A stretch of DNA of 64,000 nucleotides, from contig CBDFNK010000011.1 in the NCBI GenBank assembly GCA_965250205.1, positions 29,771 to 93,770 on the forward strand, in the 5' to 3' direction. Position numbers and translations under genes: made by a program. Below the pieces are notes generated by a model. The model did not search any database. It was given only the letters and a program-made list of their open reading frames with translations, and had not been told where the DNA came from. The first letter of the stretch is position 1; every line of letters begins with the position of its first letter. This stretch comes from JAHZKN01 sp965250205 (GTDB taxonomy: Bacteria > Pseudomonadota > Alphaproteobacteria > Rhizobiales > Hyphomicrobiaceae). Of this stretch, positions 1-8,364 are shown one piece after another.

Positions 1-1
1 A

Positions 2-64
2 CGTGAATTAAACTCTTATCTCGCGCGCCTTAAGAGTGGTGAAATCAAAAAGTCCAATGCTTGA
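2..64 (+). CDS. C-terminal end of a protein running in from the left edge
   Basis: An open frame enters from the left edge and ends at a TGA at 62-64. The 20 visible residues are charged and helical (RELNSYLARLK then a Lys-rich tail). That would suit the C-terminal helix of a c-type cytochrome, which would fit a sulfur-oxidation neighbourhood, but 20 residues cannot establish a family. An 8-bp hairpin follows at 76-105, as expected behind a gene end. The existence of the gene is inferred from the open frame and the hairpin; the function is unknown. Confidence 0.4.
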   Translation, partial: RELNSYLARLKSGEIKKSNA

Positions 65-75
65 CACTAAAGAAA

Positions 76-105
76 CGTCCGCCAACCGGGAGTGGTAGGC
101 GGACG
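76..105. terminator. Hairpin between a convergent gene pair
   Basis: GTCCGCC (77-83) pairs with GGCGGAC (98-104), with an extra C-G pair at 76/105 and a 14-nt loop. It lies between the gene ending at 64 on plus and the CDGSH gene ending at 140 on minus. There is no strong T run on either side, so termination activity is inferred. Confidence 0.45.
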
Positions 106-120
106 GGTTTCAGTGCGAAG

Positions 121-147
121 TTTTGTAGCTGTGACACAGCTACAAAA
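121..147. terminator. Perfect 13-bp inverted repeat, likely bidirectional terminator
   Basis: Positions 121-133 (TTTTGTAGCTGTG) are the exact reverse complement of 135-147, with a single base between them. The T-rich and A-rich outer edges give U runs in both directions. It includes the stop codon of the CDGSH gene at 140-142, so that gene ends inside its own terminator. The symmetry is seen directly; the role is inferred. Confidence 0.7.
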
Positions 148-382
148 GATTGTGTGAACCATCACAGTAGGGTTCATCATCAGTGTCTTTGCAGCCGCAC
201 AGATTGAACGTGCCGGTATTTGGTGGTGAGAACTTGAGCGGTTCTATTCCGGTATCCTTATGTGCGCCATCACAAAACGGTTGGTTTTTTGAGCGGCCAC
301 AACGGCAGTATAAATACGATTTTCCTTCTTCCAAGTCGACCTGGTAGGGGCCTGTCTGGGCGACGATGGGATCTTCTGCCAT
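140..382 (-). CDS. CDGSH iron-sulfur domain protein
   Basis: This 80-residue protein has two CDGSH-type cluster motifs. The first is CRCGRSKNQPFCDGAH in the N-terminal half. The second is CGCKDTDDEPYCDGSH near the C-terminus. Each offers the three-Cys, one-His ligand set that holds a 2Fe-2S cluster in the mitoNEET-like family. Small dual-CDGSH proteins are common in proteobacteria; a role in electron transfer or cluster handling is likely but the partner is unknown. The ATG at 380-382 follows an AGGA-like sequence. It lies 176 bp downstream of soxZ on the same strand, so it may be co-transcribed with the sox genes. The stop codon is within a perfect inverted repeat. Confidence 0.9.
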   Translation of the reverse strand: MAEDPIVAQTGPYQVDLEEGKSYLYCRCGRSKNQPFCDGAHKDTGIEPLKFSPPNTGTFNLCGCKDTDDEPYCDGSHNLL

Positions 383-558
383 TAGGTGCGTCCTGTGCTA
401 ATAATACGTAAGTGGTGCGTGCCCGAGCCGAGCAGGTCGCGTCATAAGTGGAATCCTACACGGGATAAACCGGCTCGCGCAACCAACTTTCGCGATTTTG
501 TGTACCAGTTGAGCGGCGCGTTAGGGGTGAGATTGAAGCGCCTGCTTTTTTAGTCGGG

Positions 559-885
559 CTAGGCTACGACATTCAACTGGCGTTCGGCTTCTATTTTGAG
601 GCCAGTGTCATCAATCCACGTCAGTTTGAGGCGTCCGGGTTGAGAAACCCTCATATAAAATGACATAAACGGATTTGCCGCGACGCCGGTACCAAATTCG
701 GCATCGAAGATGCGGTTGCCATCCAGATCAGCTGTGAAGGTATGGATGATATTGCGCGGGATGGTTTTCCCTTGCGCGTCTTTTCGGTGGCCGCGTTCCA
801 TTGCATGGCGGACCAGGGCTTTGACCTCAATGGTTTCACCGGTCTTCATCATCTCAGGCAATTTAATTCGCGGCTTTGCCGTCAT
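559..885 (-). CDS. soxZ: Sulfur-oxidation carrier subunit SoxZ
   Basis: This is a 108-residue SoxZ-like protein. In the Sox pathway SoxZ forms the periplasmic SoxYZ heterodimer that carries sulfur intermediates on the SoxY cysteine. The sequence shows the family pattern: a basic N-terminus with IKLP, the H-AMERGHR stretch, an IIHTF segment, and a hydrophobic FMSFYMRV followed by LKLTWID near the end. It has no signal peptide, as expected for a protein exported together with SoxY. The ATG at 883-885 was chosen over an upstream extension because it has AAGGAG 6 bases ahead and matches the usual length. It starts 16 bp after soxY on the same strand, an operon arrangement. Confidence 0.93.
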   Translation of the reverse strand: MTAKPRIKLPEMMKTGETIEVKALVRHAMERGHRKDAQGKTIPRNIIHTFTADLDGNRIFDAEFGTGVAANPFMSFYMRVSQPGRLKLTWIDDTGLKIEAERQLNVVA

Positions 886-901
886 CCGTTTGCTCCTTGG
901 G

Positions 902-1399
902 CTAGGTTTCACAGCCACCGATCGCCACTTGCACATAGCGTTTGGCAATGTAGAGGCGGTCATTAGAAGGTTCTGCGTTTGAAAGCTCAGCTATGGCCAC
1001 AACATCCTGCGTTTTGGCAAGGCGCATACGGCCTGCAACGGCGGCGCGGCCAGACTGCGGCGTAAAGTTAAACCGCGCGACACGCGCGAACGGGTTTTCC
1101 GTCGACAGCAGGTGCACGCGCTTTACATAGTTATCAGGCTCCATTGGGTGGTCGACAGACAAGCGGTAGAAGACCATGTTGCCGTTCTCGATGTAGGCGT
1201 CAATTTCGAGCTTTATTTTGGCTTCAATTGGTTTTGCGTCCTGGGTCAGGGCGGCATAAGCGGATTGAAAATCATCAGACTTTTGGGCGGCGAATAGGCT
1301 CGACAGCGCCCCAGAAACTGATAATCCCAGACCAAGGCTGCCAGCGGTGATGAGAAAATCACGCCGATTTGGCTCTATCGATTTGTGTGGTGGTTTCAT
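902..1399 (-). CDS. soxY: Sulfur-oxidation carrier subunit SoxY
   Basis: This 165-residue protein is the substrate-carrying subunit of the SoxYZ complex. The N-terminus has a twin-arginine signal (RRDFL at 12-16, hydrophobic stretch, cleavage probably near residue 37), for folded export to the periplasm. The chain ends with GGCET. In the family the C-terminal swinging arm is usually GGCGG, with the cysteine holding the sulfur adducts. Here the Gly-Gly-Cys is kept but the last two residues are Glu-Thr. The ATG at 1397-1399 was chosen because it places the Tat motif correctly; an in-frame extension to 1579 adds an unlikely Cys-rich leader. soxZ follows after 16 bp. Divergent from the SoxS-like/FccB pair. 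Confidence 0.92.
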   Translation of the reverse strand: MKPPHKSIEPNRRDFLITAGSLGLGLSVSGALSSLFAAQKSDDFQSAYAALTQDAKPIEAKIKLEIDAYIENGNMVFYRLSVDHPMEPDNYVKRVHLLSTENPFARVARFNFTPQSGRAAVAGRMRLAKTQDVVAIAELSNAEPSNDRLYIAKRYVQVAIGGCET

Positions 1400-1631
1400 C
1401 GTTCGCTTAAAAGTCACTGTCCATTTGCGTTCTAAGTTGTGGGGTCTAGATATGCGTTTCAGTGACCAAAGTTGCAATAGGTTAAGGCAAAGGCCTTCGG
1501 TTTCACTTCTTTTTCTACCACAACATTTTTTTGCAAATGAGGCGATATGAGCCCCCTCAAGGCTGTAATTAGGAAGCAAACTTGCTAAGAAGTTGCCTCA
1601 CGTGGCGATTGGTTTCAATGCGAGGCTTGTA

Positions 1632-2105
1632 ATGAGCGGTATCGGACGATTGGTAAATACACTTCGTCAACCTTTTGGGGTTGGTTTTCTCATCCTCGCT
1701 GGCCTGCTGTTTTTTGCAACCACAACCTTACCGGCACGCGCCGACAAAACGTCAGGCCCACTTCTTGATCAGTTGCCTCAGGCAACACAAGGTGAGCTTC
1801 GATTGGTGATGGTTGCTATCGACGGGTGCCTCTTCTGCATGCGGTGGGAGCAGCAGGTTGGCCACATCTATCCCAAAAGTTCTGAAGCAAAAGTGGCGCC
1901 GCTGGTGCGTGTCAGGTTTGGTTCCGAAACGCTCGCACGATTTAAAAAAATAAAATACACGCCGACCTTTCTGGTACTCAGAGGGGCAAATGAAATCGGG
2001 CGCATCGCAGGGTATCCTGGAGCCGACCCGTTTTGGGAAGAGCTTGGCATCATTCTCAAGCAAAACGATGCCCAACCTGTTTCCCTAAAAAAGGACCAAC
2101 CATGA
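1632..2105 (+). CDS. soxS: Periplasmic thioredoxin-like protein, SoxS type
   Basis: This is a thioredoxin-fold protein of 157 residues from the ATG at 1632 (a TTG at 1593 in frame is the alternative). A hydrophobic signal or anchor segment ends at an AxA site (PARADK). The redox motif CLFC (Cys66, Cys69 from the ATG) is followed by MRWEQ, and a cis-proline loop (KYTPTFLVL) is present. In Paracoccus-type sox loci SoxS is a thiol-disulfide protein thought to keep the SoxYZ cysteine reactive; it is not the E. coli regulator of the same name. The stop overlaps the ATG of the next gene by 4 bp (ATGA), so the two are translationally coupled. Placement opposite soxYZ supports the role. Confidence 0.8.
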   Translation: MSGIGRLVNTLRQPFGVGFLILAGLLFFATTTLPARADKTSGPLLDQLPQATQGELRLVMVAIDGCLFCMRWEQQVGHIYPKSSEAKVAPLVRVRFGSETLARFKKIKYTPTFLVLRGANEIGRIAGYPGADPFWEELGIILKQNDAQPVSLKKDQP

Positions 2106-3409
2106 CAAAGTCGCCAAAAATTGATCGGCGCACGGCGCTCGTGGCTCTTGGAAGCGCCGGTGTCGTTGCAACGGGCCTTGCTGTTTCGCGCTTTGCGATC
2201 GCGCGCGGTGAAGCCAATGTGGTGGTGATTGGCGGTGGTCCAGCTGGAGCAACGGTTGCAGGCGATCTCAAAAGCCTGGCGCCCAACCTCAACGTAACGC
2301 TGATTGAAAAAGACAAGCGATACACGACGTGTTTTTTCTCAAACCACTATATTGCAGGCGAGCGCACCTTCGATAGCATCACCCATACCTATGCGGGACT
2401 GAGGCAGCGTGGGGTTAAGGTTCAGCACGGGACCGTGAGCCGTATCGACACAAAAAAGAAAATCGTTCATTTCGGCGTAACGCTTGACGTTGCTTATGAT
2501 CTTCTTGTTGTCGCGCCTGGCATATCGCTGACCTATGACAGTATTGAAGGCTATTCCAAAGATGCTGCAAAAGTGATGCCGCATGCGTGGCAGGGTGGTG
2601 TGCAATCCAAAATATTGCGCGCCCGATTAGAAAAAATGCCTGATGGTGGAACCGTTGTTCTCGCACCACCAAAGATGCCCTACCGCTGCCCACCGGGCCC
2701 TTATGAACGCGCTTGTCTGATTGCGCATTATCTCAAGACCAAAAAGCCGAAGTCAAAACTCATCATTTTGGATGCAAAATTATCGTTTTCAAAACAGCCG
2801 GTTTTTGAAGAGGCGTTCCAGCGTTATTACAAGGATATCATTGAGCTACACCTGTCCAACGACATTGACGATTTTGGTGTGTCGCGTGTCGACATCAGAA
2901 CCGGCGAAGTTTATACGCCTGCCGGTTTCACCGTAAAAGCCGACGTAGCTAACATTATTCCTAGTCAAACCGCGGGTGAGATTGCGCTGAAAACGGGTCT
3001 GGGTGAGGGCAATTGGTGTCCTGTCAAACCAGATAGTTTTCGCTCAACACGATTTGACGATGTCTATGTTTTGGGTGATGCCTCAATCGCCAAGGCGATG
3101 CCAAAATCAGCATATTCCGCACACAGCCAGGCAAAAACAGTTGTTGCTGATATTCTCGACCGGCTCGACGTCACGGACGCTGGCGATGTTCGTTTGCAAA
3201 ACACGTGTTGGTCAATGTTGGCACCTAACGATAGTGCCATTATTGGGGCCAGCTATCGTCCGGGTGAACTCAACGGCAATGAACAGTTGCTAGCTGAGGG
3301 GTCGTATGTTTCAAAGCCAGGTGAGATGGCTGAGGTCCGTCAACAAAACTATACAGATAGCGTTGCTTGGTATGAGACGCTGACGCGCGAGGTCTACGCC
3401 AAGCGCTAA
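2102..3409 (+). CDS. fccB: Flavocytochrome c sulfide dehydrogenase flavoprotein subunit (FccB/SoxF)
   Basis: This 435-residue flavoprotein should oxidise sulfide in the periplasm and pass electrons to a c-type cytochrome. The N-terminus has a twin-arginine signal (DRRTALVALG, residues 8-17) ending near the AxA of FAIARGEA. A Rossmann FAD motif (VVVIGGGPAGA) follows. Cys196 in YRCPPGPYERA and Cys369 in NTCWS match the two family cysteines that form the active-site disulfide. A second FAD contact (VYVLGDA) and a C-terminal FCSD flavin-binding domain are present. The start at 2102 overlaps the previous stop and is preceded by a weak Shine-Dalgarno. No cytochrome subunit (FccA) is visible downstream; it may lie elsewhere. 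A SoxF name is equally fair. Confidence 0.9.
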   Translation: MTKSPKIDRRTALVALGSAGVVATGLAVSRFAIARGEANVVVIGGGPAGATVAGDLKSLAPNLNVTLIEKDKRYTTCFFSNHYIAGERTFDSITHTYAGLRQRGVKVQHGTVSRIDTKKKIVHFGVTLDVAYDLLVVAPGISLTYDSIEGYSKDAAKVMPHAWQGGVQSKILRARLEKMPDGGTVVLAPPKMPYRCPPGPYERACLIAHYLKTKKPKSKLIILDAKLSFSKQPVFEEAFQRYYKDIIELHLSNDIDDFGVSRVDIRTGEVYTPAGFTVKADVANIIPSQTAGEIALKTGLGEGNWCPVKPDSFRSTRFDDVYVLGDASIAKAMPKSAYSAHSQAKTVVADILDRLDVTDAGDVRLQNTCWSMLAPNDSAIIGASYRPGELNGNEQLLAEGSYVSKPGEMAEVRQQNYTDSVAWYETLTREVYAKR

Positions 3410-3642
3410 CGGCCAAGACCACACCAACAACAATTGGGCCTGCAACTTTTGGGTGGCGTTGGAGAGAGAAAAAGATGCCTCGGACACCAACGCCCTTCAC
3501 TAAAAACAAATATGATTGCCTTAAGGAGCTGCTTTTGACGCTGAAGGGCTCGCAAGGTCTGCAAAGGACTACTATGGTTTAAGGCATTAGTAATTAGCGG
3601 CCCATGGATCACGGTAACGACTTCGCATACGCCTGATCACAC

Positions 3643-3677
3643 TTTACGTTGACGTAAACGTCAACTTTGGATATAGT
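3643..3677 (+). promoter_or_regulatory. fad operon promoter with overlapping ACGT palindromes (likely MerR-type operator)
   Basis: Two overlapping palindromes are seen: TTTACGT-TG-ACGTAAA at 3643-3658 and GTTGACGT-AA-ACGTCAAC at 3648-3665. They overlap a TTGACG (-35-like, 3650-3655), and TATAGT (-10-like) lies at 3672-3677 after a 16-bp gap. An operator sitting across the -35/-10 spacer is the layout used by MerR-family regulators, and ACGT-repeat sites are known for the LiuR/fad-type branch. A MerR-type gene is present at 9764-10198. The regulator-site pairing is inferred. The rest of the 3410-3788 gap holds only an imperfect 8-bp inverted repeat (3455-3462/3487-3494) and no gene. Confidence 0.6.
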
Positions 3678-3788
3678 GGAGCAAATCTGGCCGCGAGGCT
3701 AAGCGCTGGCAACAGGGCTTGGGCGCGTCGTCGTACGATTTAAACGGGTGCGGGCTAGGCTCGGGGCACCGTTGGGAGGCTTGAAGCC

Positions 3789-6290
3789 ATGACAACTCTT
3801 ATTTTCTTAGCTCTTTTGGGTGCGGGTGCATTGGCCATCGGGATGGCGCGCGGCAAACTTTGGATGTGGGCGCTACTGGCGGCAGCGGCTGTTTTTGTTT
3901 GGCAGTCGGGCCTTCTTGAAGGGGCGTTTGAATGGCCCTCACCTGGTTTGCTCGGTTTGTTGGCATGGGTGCCGGCTCTTGTGCTTGGTGCGCTGTCGAT
4001 CCCCCGTGTGCATAGCAAGGTGATCATTGACCCAGCCTTTGACACCATCAAAGGCATTTTGCCCAAAGTTTCAGACACCGAACAAGAAGCGCTTGACGCA
4101 GGCACGGTTGGTTTTGATGCCGAACTGTTTTCAGGCGATCCCGACTGGGACAAGCTCAGAGCCGTACCTCCCATCGTTCTAACGGATGAAGAACAAGCCT
4201 TTCTTGATGGCCCAACGGAAGAGTTGTGCCACATAATCGATGATTGGACGGTGCGCTTCAACAATAAGGAGATCCCTGAGGAGATCTGGGACTTCGTCAA
4301 GGAACACGGGTTCCTTGGTATGTTGATTTCGAAGGAACATGGTGGCCTTGGTTTTTCCGCCCAAGCCCAATCGATGATCCTTGGTAAAGTCGCATCACGC
4401 TCGCCGGATGTCGTGACCATTGTTATGGTGCCGAATTCATTGGGCCCCGGTGAACTCATCGAAAAATATGGCACTGATGAGCAAAAAGAATATTTCCTGC
4501 CGCGCCTTGCAAAAGGCAAAGAGGTGCCATGTTTCTCGCTGACAGGCCCGACGTCAGGGTCTGATGCGGCCACCATGCGCGATATTGGCTACGTTGAGCT
4601 TGGCACGCATGAAGGCAAAGAGACGCTTGGCATTCGCTTGTCATGGGACAAACGCTACATCACGCTTGGCCCTAAAGCGACGTTGGTCGGGTTGGCGTTT
4701 CGTTTGTTTGATCCTGAAAAACGACTTGGCAAGAGCGAAGACCTTGGTATCACCGTCGGGCTCATTCCGGCAGACCATCCAGGCGTCAATATTGGTCGAC
4801 GACATCTGCCTAACGGTGCCGCGTTTCCCAATGGTCCAAACTGGGGCGAAGACGTCTTTATCCCGATTGACTGGATTATTGGTGGTGCCGATATGGCGGG
4901 CCAGGGCTGGCGTATGTTGATGGAATGTCTGGCCGCGGGACGTGCTATTTCATTGCCGTCATCATCGACAGCGGGTGCCAAAGCGATGCTGCGTTATACG
5001 ACTGCCTATGGGCGTATTCGCAAACAGTTTGGATTGCCCATTGCGCGCATGGAAGGCATCGATGAAGCCCTCACGCGGATGATTGAGACAGCCTATGTCA
5101 ACGAGGCGGCACGTGGTGTTACCGCATCAATGGTTTCTCGCGGTGAAAAACCATCGGTGATTTCAGCGTTGATGAAATATCAAACGACGGAGCGTATGCG
5201 CCAATCGGTCAATGATGCGATGGACATTCATGGCGGCCGCGGTATCTGCGATGGCCCGTCCAACTATTTGCAGGCGGCCTATCAGATGGTGCCCGTAGGC
5301 ATCACGGTTGAGGGCGCCAATATTCTGACCCGCACGCTGATTACATTTGCGCAAGGTGCGCTGCGTTCACACCCCTACCTCTATTCTGAGGTTCAAGCGG
5401 TTCAAGACGATGATGTGCTGCGTGGCAAAGAGCAGTTTGAAGAGGCCTTTAATGGTCATATTGCGTTCGCGATTTCAAACGTGACCGGCGCGCTCTTTCA
5501 CAACGTAACCGGTGGCAGTTTTGCTAGCGCTCCTGAGAAAGCAAACTTTAACGCGGAATGGTACCGCCAAATTGCACGCTCAAGCCGCAACTTTGCCCTT
5601 GTTGCTGACCTCACGGTGGCAGTCTTAGGCGGCGGTTTAAAAACAAAGCAAAAGCTGACTGGACGCATGGCCGATGCGCTGAGCGAACTCTATCTGATGA
5701 GCTGTGTGTTGAAGCGCTTTGAAGATGATGGCAAGCCAGAAGCGGATCGCGATATAGTGACACTTTCCATGCAAAATGGTCTTTATCGCTTCCAAGAAGC
5801 CCTGTCGGGTGCCATTGAAAACTTCCCAGCCGCACCAGCGCGTTGGTTGATGAAGGCAACCATCTACCCATTCGGGCGTCATTATAAGCCAGCCAGCGAT
5901 AGGCTTGGTTCAAAGGTTGTGAAGATCGTGCTTGAGCCTGGTGAAGTGCGTGATCGCCTTACTCGGGACATCTATGTGTCTCGTGATCCTAACGATCAAA
6001 CCGGCATCCTCGAATACACATTAGAGAAAGTGATTGCGGCTGAAGCAGTTGAGAAGAAGCTTGAAAAGGCAATTCGCGAGGGCACCATTCGCCGTTACCA
6101 CGGCATTGATTGGATAGGCGAGGCGCAAACCAAGAACATCTTAACCGAGAGCGAAGCAGCCCAATTGCGCGAAGTGGAAACACTGGTTTCCCGCGTTATT
6201 GCTGTTGATCACTTTGATCCTCTTGAAGTCAAACCAAACTACGCCCAACTGGGCCACAACTCGCGCGCCATGGAACGGGCAGCGGAATAA
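3789..6290 (+). CDS. fadE: Acyl-CoA dehydrogenase, FadE type
   Basis: This 833-residue protein matches the long FadE class (E. coli FadE is about 814 residues) that performs the first, FAD-dependent desaturation of fatty acyl-CoA. Two hydrophobic N-terminal segments (about residues 1-33 and 53-74) suggest membrane association. The acyl-CoA dehydrogenase core follows: CFSLTGPTSGSDAATMRDIG, then YGRIRKQFGLPIARMEGI, then MDIHGGRGICDGPSNY. The VEGAN motif holds the family's catalytic glutamate. The last 250 residues are the FadE-specific extension. It is first in an operon with the fadJ-type and fadI-type genes (17 bp and 65 bp gaps) and has a likely MerR-type operator upstream. Confidence 0.93.
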   Translation: MTTLIFLALLGAGALAIGMARGKLWMWALLAAAAVFVWQSGLLEGAFEWPSPGLLGLLAWVPALVLGALSIPRVHSKVIIDPAFDTIKGILPKVSDTEQEALDAGTVGFDAELFSGDPDWDKLRAVPPIVLTDEEQAFLDGPTEELCHIIDDWTVRFNNKEIPEEIWDFVKEHGFLGMLISKEHGGLGFSAQAQSMILGKVASRSPDVVTIVMVPNSLGPGELIEKYGTDEQKEYFLPRLAKGKEVPCFSLTGPTSGSDAATMRDIGYVELGTHEGKETLGIRLSWDKRYITLGPKATLVGLAFRLFDPEKRLGKSEDLGITVGLIPADHPGVNIGRRHLPNGAAFPNGPNWGEDVFIPIDWIIGGADMAGQGWRMLMECLAAGRAISLPSSSTAGAKAMLRYTTAYGRIRKQFGLPIARMEGIDEALTRMIETAYVNEAARGVTASMVSRGEKPSVISALMKYQTTERMRQSVNDAMDIHGGRGICDGPSNYLQAAYQMVPVGITVEGANILTRTLITFAQGALRSHPYLYSEVQAVQDDDVLRGKEQFEEAFNGHIAFAISNVTGALFHNVTGGSFASAPEKANFNAEWYRQIARSSRNFALVADLTVAVLGGGLKTKQKLTGRMADALSELYLMSCVLKRFEDDGKPEADRDIVTLSMQNGLYRFQEALSGAIENFPAAPARWLMKATIYPFGRHYKPASDRLGSKVVKIVLEPGEVRDRLTRDIYVSRDPNDQTGILEYTLEKVIAAEAVEKKLEKAIREGTIRRYHGIDWIGEAQTKNILTESEAAQLREVETLVSRVIAVDHFDPLEVKPNYAQLGHNSRAMERAAE

Positions 6291-6307
6291 GTTTCGGAGA
6301 GTGATAC

Positions 6308-8299
6308 ATGTCGCACGACCTTGAATTGCATGACTGGAAGTTTTCGGTTGATGATGAAGAGATCGCATGGGCGGTCTTTGATCGCGAGGGGCAAAACGTC
6401 AACACGCTTGGCCACCGCCCGATTGAAGAGCTGCAAAAAATAGTCGATTATGTTGAGCCAAAAGCGCGTGATAAATCTCTGCGCGGCATGGTGATCATAT
6501 CAGGCAAGCCAAAGGGCTTTATCGTCGGCGCCGACATAACCGAATTTGAAGCGTTTACGTCCGAAGCCCAAGTGCTCGAGATGTTACAGCCCGTTCTCAG
6601 AATGCTGGATCAGATTGAAAGTCTGAAGATGCCTGTTGTTGCGGCTATTCACGGATTTTGCCTTGGTGGCGGGTTGGAATTGGTGCTTGCGTGCCATTAC
6701 CGTATTGCGACGCGCGATGAGTCAACACGGCTTGGCTTCCCAGAGGTCAAACTGGGCATCTTCCCAGGTTTTCATGGCACCGTACGCTCCATTCGCCAAG
6801 CCGGGCCGATGGCTGCGATGCAAAACATGTTGACCGGCAGGTTCCTGCGTGCGCCCGCAGCCCGTGCGGTTGGATTTGTCGATCAGCTGGTGGACACCCC
6901 GGACATGCTGCACTGGGCGGCGCGCAAAGCAATATTGAAGCGCAAACGCGCAAAGCCTGCTGGTGCCTCTAAGCAAATGATGACCAAATGGCCGGCACGT
7001 GGGCTTCTCGCCAAAAAGATGCGGGAAGAAACCGCCAAGAAGGTGCGTGAAGATCATTATCCGGCACCATTTAGGTTGATTGACCTGTTTGAAAAGCACG
7101 GCGGCAACCCTGAGGCGCTGAAGTCTGCGGAATCGCGCGCCTTTGCCCCCCTGATGGTGTCGGACACTTCACGCAATTTGCGCCGTGTCTTCCGCCTGAC
7201 AGAACTTCTCAAAGGCCAAGCGCCTCGTGGTCTCAAATGGAAACCAATGCGTGCCCACGTTATTGGGGCTGGCACGATGGGAGCTGATATTGCAGGTGTC
7301 TGTGTTGCAGCGGGCATGGAAGTGACCTTGCAGGACATCAATGCGCAGCAACTTGAAAAAGGGATCAAGGCGCAAGGAAAATTGTTCTCACGCAAATTTC
7401 GCTCAAAGCCTGCTAAGGCTGCCGCCAAAGCCCGGTTTATTGCCGATCCCGAAGGCCACGGCGTTGCCCGCGCTGATGTGATCATCGAAGCTATTATCGA
7501 AAACCTTGAGATCAAACAAAAGCTGTTTGCCTCCCTTGAGGAGCAGATCAAGCCGGGCGCCGTGCTCGCCACAAACACGTCATCTTTGAAGCTTGCAGAC
7601 ATTGCTGAGCCGATGAAAGATCCGGGTCGTTTGATCGGTCTGCACTTCTTTTCACCCGTGCCACAGATGCCATTGGTCGAAGTGGTGCGTGGTGCGTCAA
7701 CTCGCGAAGAGGAAGTTGAGAAGGGGGCTGCCTTTGTTACCAAGATCGGCAAATATCCGCTGATCACCAAGGACGTGCCAGGCTTCCTCGTCAACAAAGT
7801 GCTGACACCCTACATGTTCGCCGCCATGGAGCGGTTAGAAAACGGCGAAGACAAAGAAAAAATCGACGAAGCAGCGCGCGTTTTTGGCATGCCGATGGGG
7901 CCGATTGAACTGGCTGACAATGTTGGCCTTGATGTATGTTTGCACGTGTCAAAAATTCTTGGCGCGCCGAGCGAAGGATCAAAACTTGAACAGCTCGTGA
8001 ATGCTGGAAATTTTGGCAAAAAAACGGGCCAAGGATTTTACACCTGGGAAGACGGCAAACCTGAAACCTCCAAGTCTGAATTTTCAAAGTCTGAGCTGCA
8101 ACAATTGGGCGCTGTACTTGTGCAACCGATTATTGATGAAGCACAGGCCAGCCTTGATGAAGGTGTTGTTGAATCAGCGGATCTAGTTGATGCGGGCATG
8201 ATTTTTGGAACAGGGTTCGCGCCATTCCGTGGTGGCCCGTTGCACTACAAGGCCAGCATTGCCAAGTCGAGTGACACAAGCCAACACGCAGCAGAATAA
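6308..8299 (+). CDS. fadJ: Bifunctional enoyl-CoA hydratase/3-hydroxyacyl-CoA dehydrogenase (FadJ/FadB type)
   Basis: This is the alpha subunit of the beta-oxidation complex, carrying out the hydration and NAD-dependent oxidation steps. Residues about 1-190 form the enoyl-CoA hydratase domain, with KGFIVGADITEF and HGFCLGGGLELVLACHYRIA making the oxyanion-hole and active-site regions. The NAD-binding dehydrogenase domain starts with HVIGAGTMGADIAG near residue 316, followed by LHFFSPVPQMPLVEVV. The C-terminal dehydrogenase domain begins at PGFLVNKVL. At 663 residues it is shorter than typical FadB/FadJ (about 715-730). It pairs with the thiolase gene downstream, as in fadJI. The FadJ-versus-FadB label is by resemblance only. 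Confidence 0.92.
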   Translation: MSHDLELHDWKFSVDDEEIAWAVFDREGQNVNTLGHRPIEELQKIVDYVEPKARDKSLRGMVIISGKPKGFIVGADITEFEAFTSEAQVLEMLQPVLRMLDQIESLKMPVVAAIHGFCLGGGLELVLACHYRIATRDESTRLGFPEVKLGIFPGFHGTVRSIRQAGPMAAMQNMLTGRFLRAPAARAVGFVDQLVDTPDMLHWAARKAILKRKRAKPAGASKQMMTKWPARGLLAKKMREETAKKVREDHYPAPFRLIDLFEKHGGNPEALKSAESRAFAPLMVSDTSRNLRRVFRLTELLKGQAPRGLKWKPMRAHVIGAGTMGADIAGVCVAAGMEVTLQDINAQQLEKGIKAQGKLFSRKFRSKPAKAAAKARFIADPEGHGVARADVIIEAIIENLEIKQKLFASLEEQIKPGAVLATNTSSLKLADIAEPMKDPGRLIGLHFFSPVPQMPLVEVVRGASTREEEVEKGAAFVTKIGKYPLITKDVPGFLVNKVLTPYMFAAMERLENGEDKEKIDEAARVFGMPMGPIELADNVGLDVCLHVSKILGAPSEGSKLEQLVNAGNFGKKTGQGFYTWEDGKPETSKSEFSKSELQQLGAVLVQPIIDEAQASLDEGVVESADLVDAGMIFGTGFAPFRGGPLHYKASIAKSSDTSQHAAE

Positions 8300-8364
8300 G
8301 AACCACCATATAAGAAGCACTTGGGCCCTGTCCTATGGGTTAGCCAAGTGAGGGAGCAAATGAG

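Noticed and set aside
3755..4576. Long minus-strand open frame of 273 codons under fadE
   Set aside because: It lies entirely opposite a well-identified gene and has Ser/Pro-rich, motif-free composition typical of an antisense shadow.
7057..7797. Minus-strand open frame of 246 codons
   Set aside because: Antisense to the fadJ-type gene, with no recognisable motif.
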